64,000 nucleotides of DNA from Bog-950 sp964493695 (GTDB taxonomy: Bacteria > Bacteroidota > Bacteroidia > Chitinophagales > LD1): positions 3,740-67,739 of the forward strand of contig CAZBPG010000008.1 of NCBI GenBank assembly GCA_964493695.1. The letters are read 5' to 3'. The notes below the pieces were generated by a model. The model was not told where the DNA came from. It saw only the letters and a program-made list of their open reading frames with translations, and ran no database searches. Position numbers and translations under genes: made by a program. This document shows, in pieces, positions 1 to 7,391 of this stretch (position 1 is its first letter; each line of letters begins with the position of its first letter).

Positions 1-396
1 CCCGTTGTCGTACTTCTCTAAGTAACGGTATTTGTTCACTCCACCGGAGCCGGCTTGCCAAACATCTTTATCAATAGGGTCGGCTTCAAACATTACGCGG
101 TAAATGTTTCCATCGCGGTAATGCAAACCATCCAGCACGCTGCTCAGGCGGTCAACTTCCTGGTTCAGCAAATAATATTGGTCCTGCATTTCGTTCAGTT
201 CGGCTTTCAGCACTTTCTCTTTGGGCGAGTCGAAGAACTTGTAATAGATAGTAGAAATACCGAGCGAAAAAACCAGGGCTGCCACCATAAACGCAACGAA
301 CCGGAAAATGCGTGTTCCCCAGCCAATCACCGCCTTTTCGTAAGCGAGTGTATGGGTATTAAAAACGAACCGGTCTTTTTTCTTTAACAATGCCAT
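1..396 (-). CDS. M23-family metallopeptidase, N-terminal part (runs off window)
   Basis: The minus strand from the ATG at 394-396 stays open for 132 codons to the window edge, so only the N-terminus is present. It begins MALLKKKDRFVFN, has one membrane segment at about residues 34-52, then a coiled-coil-like stretch (about 58-85) and the run YRDGNIYRVMFEADPI. This arrangement (short cytoplasmic start, one membrane anchor, coiled coil, an NIYR.xFEADPI segment) is what I know from Bacteroidota M23 (LytM/NlpD-type) peptidases, which cut peptidoglycan cross-links in the periplasm. The catalytic domain lies outside the window, so the family call rests on the N-terminus only. It is divergent from alaS, and the intergenic region carries paired GTCTGAC/GTCAGAC motifs. 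Confidence 0.7.
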   Translation of the reverse strand, partial: MALLKKKDRFVFNTHTLAYEKAVIGWGTRIFRFVAFMVAALVFSLGISTIYYKFFDSPKEKVLKAELNEMQDQYYLLNQEVDRLSSVLDGLHYRDGNIYRVMFEADPIDKDVWQAGSGGVNKYRYLEKYDNG

Positions 397-403
397 AATA
401 TTG

Positions 404-457
404 GTCTGACGTTAGTCTGACTGCTTGTATTTTCCCTTTGTCAGACTTACGTCAGAC
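404..457. promoter_or_regulatory. Inverted repeat of GTCTGAC/GTCAGAC motifs (candidate operator)
   Basis: Between the divergent peptidase and alaS genes, GTCTGACGTTAGTCTGAC (404-421) is matched by GTCAGACTTACGTCAGAC (440-457). These are inverted 18-bp arms with one mismatch, and each arm holds two 7-bp half sites. The second arm is also flanked by CCTTTG and CAAAGG. Four half sites in a 54-bp divergent intergenic region look like a regulator binding site for one or both genes. This is inference from layout; I do not recognise the regulator. Confidence 0.4.
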
Positions 458-543
458 AAAGGCGTTTGGCTAATTCTTTTATTTTCGCCCTCTCTTTAAA
501 CGGAGCTAAATTATCATCATTTTTCATTTACAGTATTGTTGAT

Positions 544-3150
544 ATGACATCGAGCGAGATACGCAAGGCTTTTTTAGATTTTTTCGAAAGTAAAGGACAC
601 AAGATTGTTCCCAGCGCGCCTATTGTGGTAAAGAACGACCCAACCCTCATGTTCATCAACAGCGGTATGGCACCGTTTAAGAATATTTTTCTGGGTAACG
701 AGCCCATCAAATACAAGCGCGTTGCAGATACACAGAAATGCCTGCGTGTAAGCGGCAAGCATAACGACCTGGAAGAAGTAGGAGTGGACACCTACCACCA
801 TACTATGTTTGAGATGCTCGGCAACTGGAGCTTTGGCGATTACTTTAAAAAGGAAGCCATTGAATGGAGTTGGGAATTACTGACAAAAGTTTACGGCTTG
901 GAGAAAGACAGACTGTATGTAACCGTATTTGAAGGCGACAAGAACCTGCCTGCCGGACAGGCAGGAGAGAACCTTGCTTTTGACCAGGAAGCATTTGATG
1001 AATGGAAGAAATACATTGCTGAAGACAGAATCATAAACGGAAACAAGAAGGACAACTTTTGGGAAATGGGCGACACCGGTCCATGCGGCCCGTGCAGCGA
1101 GATACATATTGATTTAAGAAGCGATGAAGAGCGGAAAGCAGTTGATGGAAAGAGCTTAGTAAATGCTTCGCACCCGCAGGTGATTGAAATCTGGAACAAC
1201 GTGTTCATGGAGTTTGAGCGCAAGGCTGATGGCAGTTTGGTAAAGCTTGCGGCACAACACGTTGATACCGGAATGGGCTTTGAGCGGTTGTGTGTTGCTA
1301 TACAAAAGAAGACGAGTAATTACGATACAGATATTTTCATGCCTCTTATTAACGCTATAGAGCGTGAAACAGGAGTTAAATATGGCACAAATGAGAAAAC
1401 TGACATAGCAATGCGTGTTATGTCCGACCATGTACGTGCTATTTCTTTTACCATAGCAGATGGACAGCTTCCTTCAAACACAGGTGCAGGCTATGTTATT
1501 AGAAGAATATTACGCAGAGCAGTAAGATATGCGTACTCATATTTAGGTATAGAGAAGCCCTTCCTAAATCACCTTTCAGCAGTTTTAGCAATTCAACTTC
1601 AACATGATTTCCCTGAACTGTTTTCTCAAATTAATTTTCTGGAAACTGTAATTAAGGAAGAAGAGGCTTCTTTTTTAAGAACACTTGCAAACGGAATTAA
1701 GCGAATTGATTCACTTGCCGGTGTTGATGGCAAGACTGCTTTTGAGTTATTCGATACTTACGGCTTCCCTTTAGATTTAACTAAACTGATTGCGTCTGAA
1801 AGAGGCTGGACAGTTGACGAAGATGGTTTCAATAAAGAAATGACTGCTCAAAAGCAAAGAGGCAAAGCAGATGCCACCAAAGAACAAAGCGATTGGATAA
1901 ATGTAGGGGATGATGTAAAGACAGATTTTATCGGTTACGATTTTACTGAAGCCGATACGCATGTAGTAAAGTACCGTAGCATCAAGCAAAAAGATAAGGA
2001 ACTGTTTCAGGTGGTGCTCGACAAAACTCCTTTCTATGCAGAAAGCGGAGGACAGGTAGGTGACACCGGTTACCTGGATTTTGGCGGAGAGAAGGTAGAT
2101 GTCTTGGATACCAAAAAGGAAAACGATTTGATTGTTCACTTTGTAAAAAAACTTCCTGCTAAGATTGATGCAGCTGCTCATGCAAAAATAAATACAGCAA
2201 AGCGCAGCGATACGATTAAGAACCACTCTGCCACTCACTTATTGCAATCAGCTTTGCGGATAGTTCTCGGGCCGCACGTTCAGCAAAAAGGTTCTTTGGT
2301 AAATGCAGATTACCTGCGTTTCGATTTTTCACACTTCAGCAAAATGACAGATGAGGAAATTGCTAAGGTAGAGCAGATAGTGAACGAGAAGATAATGGAG
2401 AACATTGCTCTGGATGAAAGAAGAAACGTTCCGATTGAAGATGCAAAGAAGTTGGGAGCAACCGCTCTGTTCGGAGAGAAATACGGAGAGTTTGTCCGTG
2501 TAATCACGTTCGATGAAAAGTTCAGCCGAGAGTTATGCGGAGGAACACATGTGAAGAGTACTGGTGAGATTGGTTTGTTCAAAATTACTTCCGAAGGTTC
2601 TGTGGCGAGTGGCGTTAGAAGAATTGAAGCGGTTACAGGTAAAAAAGCTATCCAATTAGCAAATGAGGCCATTAGTAAATTAGCTGATGTAACAGTCGCG
2701 CTGAATAACAGTAAAGATGTTTTGAAGAGTATTGACACTTTGAAGAACGAGAATGAAGATTTAAGGAAGCAATTACAGCAGTTTGAAGATAAGGCAGTAG
2801 CTGATTTAAAAAAGCAAATTGTTGCTTCCGTTGAAACTATTGGTGCGGTTAAATTCTACGCGTCAACAAAAATTGAATTGAATTCTGTTGAAGCATTGCG
2901 CAAACTCGGCATTCAATTGACCAATGATTTGAAAGACAGCTTTGTGTTATTGCTGACTTCCTCTATCAACGGGAAGAATGTAGTTCACCTTCGCATTGCG
3001 CCTTCTTTAAACATAAACGGTAATCAATTACTGAAAGAAATTGCCCCAACTATTAAAGGAGGAGGTCCTGCTGATTTTGTGCAGGCAAGTGCGGGAAGTA
3101 TGAGTGAGGTGGAAGATTTGATTTTAAAGTTAAAGGAAAGATTTAAGTAG
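544..3150 (+). CDS. alaS: Alanine--tRNA ligase
   Basis: Alanyl-tRNA synthetase charges tRNA-Ala with alanine in the cytoplasm and edits mischarged Ser/Gly. The product is 868 residues, normal for the family. It starts MTSSEIRKAFLDFFESKGH, the usual AlaRS N-terminus, so I take the ATG at 544 and not the in-frame TTG at 466. The class II aminoacylation domain fills the first half. The editing-domain zinc ligands are visible as HSATH (561-565) and CGGTH (665-669), and the C-terminal DHHA1 domain has the IKGGGPADFVQA glycine-rich motif. A 7-residue in-frame insert, LPAGQAG (135-141), is encoded by a palindrome and lies in a surface-type region. The gene is followed after 26 bp by a toxin-antitoxin pair and gatB, probably co-transcribed. 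Confidence 0.97.
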   Translation: MTSSEIRKAFLDFFESKGHKIVPSAPIVVKNDPTLMFINSGMAPFKNIFLGNEPIKYKRVADTQKCLRVSGKHNDLEEVGVDTYHHTMFEMLGNWSFGDYFKKEAIEWSWELLTKVYGLEKDRLYVTVFEGDKNLPAGQAGENLAFDQEAFDEWKKYIAEDRIINGNKKDNFWEMGDTGPCGPCSEIHIDLRSDEERKAVDGKSLVNASHPQVIEIWNNVFMEFERKADGSLVKLAAQHVDTGMGFERLCVAIQKKTSNYDTDIFMPLINAIERETGVKYGTNEKTDIAMRVMSDHVRAISFTIADGQLPSNTGAGYVIRRILRRAVRYAYSYLGIEKPFLNHLSAVLAIQLQHDFPELFSQINFLETVIKEEEASFLRTLANGIKRIDSLAGVDGKTAFELFDTYGFPLDLTKLIASERGWTVDEDGFNKEMTAQKQRGKADATKEQSDWINVGDDVKTDFIGYDFTEADTHVVKYRSIKQKDKELFQVVLDKTPFYAESGGQVGDTGYLDFGGEKVDVLDTKKENDLIVHFVKKLPAKIDAAAHAKINTAKRSDTIKNHSATHLLQSALRIVLGPHVQQKGSLVNADYLRFDFSHFSKMTDEEIAKVEQIVNEKIMENIALDERRNVPIEDAKKLGATALFGEKYGEFVRVITFDEKFSRELCGGTHVKSTGEIGLFKITSEGSVASGVRRIEAVTGKKAIQLANEAISKLADVTVALNNSKDVLKSIDTLKNENEDLRKQLQQFEDKAVADLKKQIVASVETIGAVKFYASTKIELNSVEALRKLGIQLTNDLKDSFVLLLTSSINGKNVVHLRIAPSLNINGNQLLKEIAPTIKGGGPADFVQASAGSMSEVEDLILKLKERFK
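945..965. repeat. Palindromic element inside alaS
   Basis: The 21-bp run is CCTGCCTG, CCGGA, CAGGCAGG: 8-bp perfect arms around a 5-bp loop. It encodes LPAGQAG within AlaRS. Take it out and the flanking residues GDKN and ENLAFDQEAF join in frame, as in other Bacteroidota AlaRS that I recall. The same core (TGCCTG, CCGGA, CAGGCA) recurs at 32847-32863 inside a T9SS protein gene, so it is a dispersed repeat. Confidence 0.7.
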
Positions 3151-3176
3151 TTTATCTTTGAGTAAAATTTAGAATT

Positions 3177-3398
3177 ATGAATATCAAAGAAGAAATTAGC
3201 AAGTTGAGTACTGCAGAAAAAATTTTGTTGGTAGAAGAGATTTGGGATGACATAGCCAGCGAGAACAAGGAAGATTTGACAGAAGCACAAAAGACGGAAT
3301 TAAGAAGACGCGTTCAATTGGCTGAAGAAGGTAAAGTAAAATATCTGTCACTCGAAGAATCAAGAGAACGCATTAAAGCGTTGAAGAAGAATGTTTGA
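3177..3398 (+). CDS. Addiction-module antitoxin, TIGR02574-like
   Basis: The 73-residue protein begins MNIKEEISKLSTAEKILLVE and contains EEIWDDIASE and a C-terminal basic helix. This matches the small helical 'putative addiction module component' antitoxins, which neutralise a RelE/ParE toxin and usually repress their own promoter. Its last 8 bases overlap the start of the toxin gene (3391), the usual antitoxin-first order. It sits 26 bp after the alaS stop and no terminator is seen between them, so transcription from alaS is likely. Function is inferred from family and pairing. Confidence 0.85.
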   Translation: MNIKEEISKLSTAEKILLVEEIWDDIASENKEDLTEAQKTELRRRVQLAEEGKVKYLSLEESRERIKALKKNV

Positions 3399-3681
3399 AA
3401 TTGAAGTTTCCGAATCGGCACAATTTGATTTGGAAGAAGCCTATCTTTATTACGAATTTCAACGCGAAGGATTGGGGGATGATATGCATCTTTGCTTTGA
3501 AGAAGCAGTGGCAATACTGAAGAGGAATCCATTTTTTGAGATTCGTTTAGATGATATTCGCAGCTATCAAATCCGTAGATTTCCATACTTAATTTTCTAT
3601 AGGATTATCGGAAACACTATAAAAATTGAATCTTTCTTTTTTGGAAAGAGAGACCCAAGTATTTGGCAAGAAAGAGTATAA
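3391..3681 (+). CDS. RelE/ParE-family toxin
   Basis: The 96-residue protein begins MFEIEVSESAQFDLEEAYLY and carries the RelE/ParE pattern: an N-terminal beta strand, two helices (YYEFQREGLGDDM), then IRSYQIRRFPYLIFYRI and IKIESFFFGKRDP. Family members inhibit translation (RelE, mRNA cleavage) or DNA gyrase (ParE); the sequence alone does not decide which. It overlaps the antitoxin gene by 8 bp. Its stop codon lies 2 bp before the gatB start, so this selfish-type module is embedded in a housekeeping operon. The reading frame is intact, with no sign of decay. Confidence 0.85.
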   Translation: MFEIEVSESAQFDLEEAYLYYEFQREGLGDDMHLCFEEAVAILKRNPFFEIRLDDIRSYQIRRFPYLIFYRIIGNTIKIESFFFGKRDPSIWQERV

Positions 3682-3683
3682 AA

Positions 3684-5135
3684 ATGTCGGACGATAAATA
3701 CAGTAAATATGAAGTAGTCGTTGGCTTAGAAGTCCACGCACAACTTTCCACGCATAGCAAAATGTATTGCGGTGACTCTGCTGAGTTTGGAGGTTCTCCC
3801 AATACACATGTGAGCGTGTTGTCACTTGGTCACCCCGGCACTTTGCCGATGGTGAACGAAACCGCTATTGAATTTGCAGTAAAGATTGGTTTGGCAACGC
3901 ATTGCAACATTCGTTACGAAAATCAGTTTGCACGCAAAAATTATTTCTATGCCGATTTGCCGAAGGGGTACCAGATTACGCAGGACAAAACTCCCATCTG
4001 CACCGGTGGTTATATTGATGTGGAAACAAACGGGGTGAAGACAAAAATTAATCTCACCCGTATTCACCTGGAGGAAGATGCCGGGAAATCCATTCACGAT
4101 ATTGACCCGTATTTTACCTTGGTTGACTTGAACCGTGCCGGTGTTCCGTTGATTGAAATAGTAAGTGAACCGGACGTAAGAAGCGGTGATGAGGCAATGG
4201 CTTACCTCAACGAAATTCAAAAACTGGTTCGCTATCTGGGAATATGTGATGGTAACATGGAAGAAGGTAGCATGCGTTGCGATGCAAATATTTCTGTCCG
4301 CTTAAAAGGTTCGAATGTGTTGAACCCGCGCAGCGAAGTAAAGAACATGAACAGTATGCGCAATGTAAAGCGCGCTATTGAATTTGAATTCATGCGCCAG
4401 ATAGATGCGCTGGAAGCAGGAGAGAAGATGGTCCAGGAAACGCGTGGTTTCGATGCAGTGAAAGGAGTAACTCTTTCTCAGCGCAGCAAAGAGCATGCAC
4501 ACGACTACCGCTATTTCCCTGAGCCCGATTTGCCACCGGTGTATGTAACCGATGAATACATCGTTAACCTAAAGGCACACATGCCTAAACTTCCGAATCA
4601 ATTGAAGTTGGAATACATGGAACAGTATGGCTTGCCAGAATACGATGCCCGGATCATTACCGATGAAAAAGAAATGGCTGAGTACTTTAATCGCTTGTTG
4701 ACAGAAACAAAAAATTATAAAGCTGCTTCTAATTGGATTCTCGGACCGGTGAAGAATTCTTTGAACGAGCACGGTATTGAGATTAAGGATTTCAAAGTAT
4801 CTCCGTCTAATCTTGCAAAGTTGATTGCATTGATTGACGAGGGTAAGACAAATTTCAGCGTAGCTTCCACCAAAATATTTCCTGTTGTAGTGGAGACCGG
4901 TAAAGACCCGTTGAAGATTGCCGAAGAGTTAAATCTCCTGCAAAGTAGCGATGAGGGAATGATTGCTGGACTGATAGATGAAGTAATTGCTAAATATCCC
5001 GAAAAAGTTGCCGAATATCGCGCGGGCAAGAAAGGTTTGTTAGGTTTATTTGTAGGAGAAGTAATGAAACTTTCCAAAGGTAAAGCAGACCCGAAATTGA
5101 CGAACAAATTAGTAACCGATAAACTCGAATCATAA
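3684..5135 (+). CDS. gatB: Asp-tRNA(Asn)/Glu-tRNA(Gln) amidotransferase subunit B
   Basis: GatB is the kinase/transferase subunit of the GatCAB complex, which makes Gln-tRNA(Gln) or Asn-tRNA(Asn) by amidating the mischarged tRNA. The 483-residue product has the family hallmarks: KYEVVVGLEVHAQLSTHSKMYC at the N-terminus, YFYADLPKGYQITQ, the INLTRIHLEEDAGKS stretch, SMRCDANISVR, and a C-terminal YqeY/tail domain ending near LTNKLVTDKLES. I start at ATG 3684; an in-frame TTG at 3663 lies within the toxin gene and would add an unrelated MARKSIK. It is 2 bp from the toxin stop, which implies co-transcription with the toxin-antitoxin pair. Confidence 0.96.
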   Translation: MSDDKYSKYEVVVGLEVHAQLSTHSKMYCGDSAEFGGSPNTHVSVLSLGHPGTLPMVNETAIEFAVKIGLATHCNIRYENQFARKNYFYADLPKGYQITQDKTPICTGGYIDVETNGVKTKINLTRIHLEEDAGKSIHDIDPYFTLVDLNRAGVPLIEIVSEPDVRSGDEAMAYLNEIQKLVRYLGICDGNMEEGSMRCDANISVRLKGSNVLNPRSEVKNMNSMRNVKRAIEFEFMRQIDALEAGEKMVQETRGFDAVKGVTLSQRSKEHAHDYRYFPEPDLPPVYVTDEYIVNLKAHMPKLPNQLKLEYMEQYGLPEYDARIITDEKEMAEYFNRLLTETKNYKAASNWILGPVKNSLNEHGIEIKDFKVSPSNLAKLIALIDEGKTNFSVASTKIFPVVVETGKDPLKIAEELNLLQSSDEGMIAGLIDEVIAKYPEKVAEYRAGKKGLLGLFVGEVMKLSKGKADPKLTNKLVTDKLES

Positions 5136-5153
5136 ACCACAAACAAAACAACA

Positions 5154-6299
5154 ATGCGTAAACTGTTAAGCGTAATACTGCTACTTACATTTTTCTCGGC
5201 CTGTAATATGGCAGGAGGGAGCGATAAATATTCTATTCAAGGGACAGTGAAAAACCATGTTTCCAAATCAATTGTACTGGAGAGGTTGGGCTTGAAGGAA
5301 GTTACAGCCGTTGATTCAGCTACTATAGATGAGACCGGTGCTTTTAAAATGCAGGGCGTTTCTGAAACAGGTTTCTACCGGTTGAAGTTAGATGCTCAAA
5401 CATTTTTTCTATTCCTGTTAGAACCGGCAGAATATAAAGTGGAAATTGACCCTAAGTCCCAGGAGCCGTTCAAGGCGACCGGTTCAAAAAGCAATGATGA
5501 GTTTCAGACGGCTTTCAAAATGCTGGGCAGTACGCAACGCGATTTGCAGGGATGGAATCAGGCCTATCAAATGTATGGACAGATGGGAGCATCGCAGGAT
5601 ACTATGATGTATGTGCAACAGCAACTGCAGGCGGTGGCGATGAGATATGAAAGTATGATTAAGGATAGTTCCAGAACTGCTAAGAATCCATTGGTGGCTA
5701 TGTTTTTGGTAACCAACGGACCAATTGATAAATTTCCTAAGGAGAATCTGTCAGTAATTCAACGGTTAGAAAAGGAATTGCCTAAATCTTCTTATACCAA
5801 AGAGTTTCGTGAAGTATTTGCCAAATATGAAGAGCAGATGAAGCAGCAAAGTTCTGCGCAGGCAAAAGTGCAGGATGTGAGCATAGGCAAGCAGGCACCG
5901 GAAATTGATTTGAAAGACCCCAACGGGAAGAGCATTAAACTTTCATCGCTGAAAGGGAAGGTGGTGTTACTTGATTTCTGGGCAAGTTGGTGTGGTCCTT
6001 GCCGTATGGAAATGCCGAACGTGGTGGCAGCTTACAAGAAGTATAAAGACAAAGGCTTTGCAGTTTACAGTGTATCGCTTGATAAAGACGGCAATGCGTG
6101 GAAAAATTCCATTAGTTCTCTAGGGATGGTTTGGGATACGCATGTAAGCGATTTGAAATGGTGGCAATGCGAAGCCGCTATTACTTACGGCATTCAGGGA
6201 ATACCGGCAGCTTATCTGTTAGACCGCGATGGGAAAATTGTGGCAACTAACCTCCGTGGACCCGCACTGGATGCGAAAATTGCAGAACTGATTAAGTAG
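5154..6299 (+). CDS. TlpA-like thiol-disulfide lipoprotein with DUF4369 domain
   Basis: The 381-residue product starts MRKLLSVILLLTFFSAC: a signal peptide with lipobox and lipidation Cys17. Residues about 25-120 resemble the beta-rich DUF4369 domain common in Bacteroidota, followed by a helical linker (about 125-240). A thioredoxin-like AhpC/TSA-TlpA domain follows (about 245-381) with the redox motif WCGPC (Cys280 and Cys283) and a cis-Pro loop, GIQGIPAAYLLD. It is likely a membrane-anchored periplasmic disulfide reductase. It follows gatB by 18 bp and ends just before a strong palindromic terminator. The substrate is unknown. Confidence 0.93.
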   Translation: MRKLLSVILLLTFFSACNMAGGSDKYSIQGTVKNHVSKSIVLERLGLKEVTAVDSATIDETGAFKMQGVSETGFYRLKLDAQTFFLFLLEPAEYKVEIDPKSQEPFKATGSKSNDEFQTAFKMLGSTQRDLQGWNQAYQMYGQMGASQDTMMYVQQQLQAVAMRYESMIKDSSRTAKNPLVAMFLVTNGPIDKFPKENLSVIQRLEKELPKSSYTKEFREVFAKYEEQMKQQSSAQAKVQDVSIGKQAPEIDLKDPNGKSIKLSSLKGKVVLLDFWASWCGPCRMEMPNVVAAYKKYKDKGFAVYSVSLDKDGNAWKNSISSLGMVWDTHVSDLKWWQCEAAITYGIQGIPAAYLLDRDGKIVATNLRGPALDAKIAELIK

Positions 6300-6321
6300 C
6301 AGCATATAAAAAACGAAACTT

Positions 6322-6357
6322 AACGGTGCCACGGTTTTAAACCGTGGCACCGTTTTT
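6322..6357. terminator. Bidirectional intrinsic terminator
   Basis: A perfect 16-bp inverted repeat (AACGGTGCCACGGTTT around one T) is followed by T residues on the plus strand and, read the other way, by a short T-rich stretch. It lies exactly between the convergent TlpA-like gene (ends 6299) and the glycosyltransferase gene (ends 6358). The GTGCCACGGTT core recurs at 33729-33763. Confidence 0.85.
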
Positions 6358-7374
6358 TTACAGGTCGCTGTATTTTTTCTTTCCTCTAAAAAAATATTGC
6401 CACAGTATGTTTGTATCAGTCAGATGTTCAGATGAAGAATGCGGAATTTGCTTTCTCTTTTTTATCAGTGATGGAATAGAGGCGTAAAAAGAAAAATGGG
6501 CCTTGAGTATAGCAATCAAATCTTTGAAGTTCCCCTTCTTGACTACGCTGTGAATAGCAGCCACACCGTCCAGCACAAAGCGCCAAAGCATTTTGAATAC
6601 AAGTGTGAACCCATTCATGTTTTTGAACATCATCATTAAGTTGTTACGGAAATTCAGATAAGTTTTACGCGGATTGCCCTGTGGCAAGCTGCCTCCGCCT
6701 ACATGATAGATAACGGAAGAAGGAGCTACTACAATTTTGTAACCCATGTTACGTATGCGCCAACACAAATCAATTTCCTCCTGATGAGCAAAAAAATCTT
6801 CATCCAGCCCACCGGCTTTCCAGTAAACATCAGCGCGCACAAACAAACACGCACCGGTTGCCCAGAAAATTTCCTTTACATCATCGTATTGGCCTTCATC
6901 TTTTTCAATGGTATTAAAAATTCTGCCCCGGCAAAAGGCATAACTGTTGCGGTCTAAGTAGCCACCGCTCGCACCGGCATATTCAAAATAATCTCGCTTA
7001 TAATAATCGCGCAGTTTGGGTTGTGCCGCGGCAATGTTTTCATCGCGCTCCATTTCCTCTACCACCCGTTCTACCCAGTTTTCTGTTACTTCTATATCCT
7101 GATTCAGCAGCACATAATACTTGGCATTTACCTGTTTAAGCGCATCGTTGTAGCCACCTGCATAACCGGCATTGCGGGTATTTGAAATAACGCGTACCGA
7201 AGGATAATTCTGCTTTACAAACAATACGGAATCATCGGTAGAGCAATTGTCAGCTACGATTATCTCACAGAGTTCGGTGGAGGTATGTTGCACTATCGAG
7301 GGCAGAAACTGCTCCAGAAATTTCTTCCCGTTCCAGCTGAGAATAACTACCGCAACTTTCTTTTGATTGTTCAA
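6358..7374 (-). CDS. Family 2 glycosyltransferase
   Basis: The 338-residue product starts MNNQKKVAVVILSWNGKKFL, the nucleotide-sugar binding start of GT-A family 2 enzymes. It has the ADNCSTDDS segment, the LLNQDIEV metal-binding DxD-like region near residue 92, and FFAHQEEIDLCWRIRNMGY, typical of rhamnosyl/galactosyl-transferase-like GT2 proteins. It would transfer a sugar to a surface polysaccharide or lipid acceptor at the inner membrane. It is last in a minus-strand run of envelope genes (11388 to 6358), only 17 bp after the gene upstream of it, so probably in one operon. Acceptor and sugar are unknown. Confidence 0.92.
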   Translation of the reverse strand: MNNQKKVAVVILSWNGKKFLEQFLPSIVQHTSTELCEIIVADNCSTDDSVLFVKQNYPSVRVISNTRNAGYAGGYNDALKQVNAKYYVLLNQDIEVTENWVERVVEEMERDENIAAAQPKLRDYYKRDYFEYAGASGGYLDRNSYAFCRGRIFNTIEKDEGQYDDVKEIFWATGACLFVRADVYWKAGGLDEDFFAHQEEIDLCWRIRNMGYKIVVAPSSVIYHVGGGSLPQGNPRKTYLNFRNNLMMMFKNMNGFTLVFKMLWRFVLDGVAAIHSVVKKGNFKDLIAILKAHFSFYASIPSLIKKRKQIPHSSSEHLTDTNILWQYFFRGKKKYSDL

Positions 7375-7391
7375 TGGTATGTTTTAACCGG

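Noticed and set aside
465..487. TTTG...TATTTTCG as the alaS promoter
   Set aside because: The spacer is only 11 bp where 17-20 is expected; the -7 box alone may be real but cannot be supported.
466..543. Upstream extension of alaS from the TTG at 466
   Set aside because: The added 26 residues are not part of AlaRS, and the ATG at 544 gives the conserved N-terminus.
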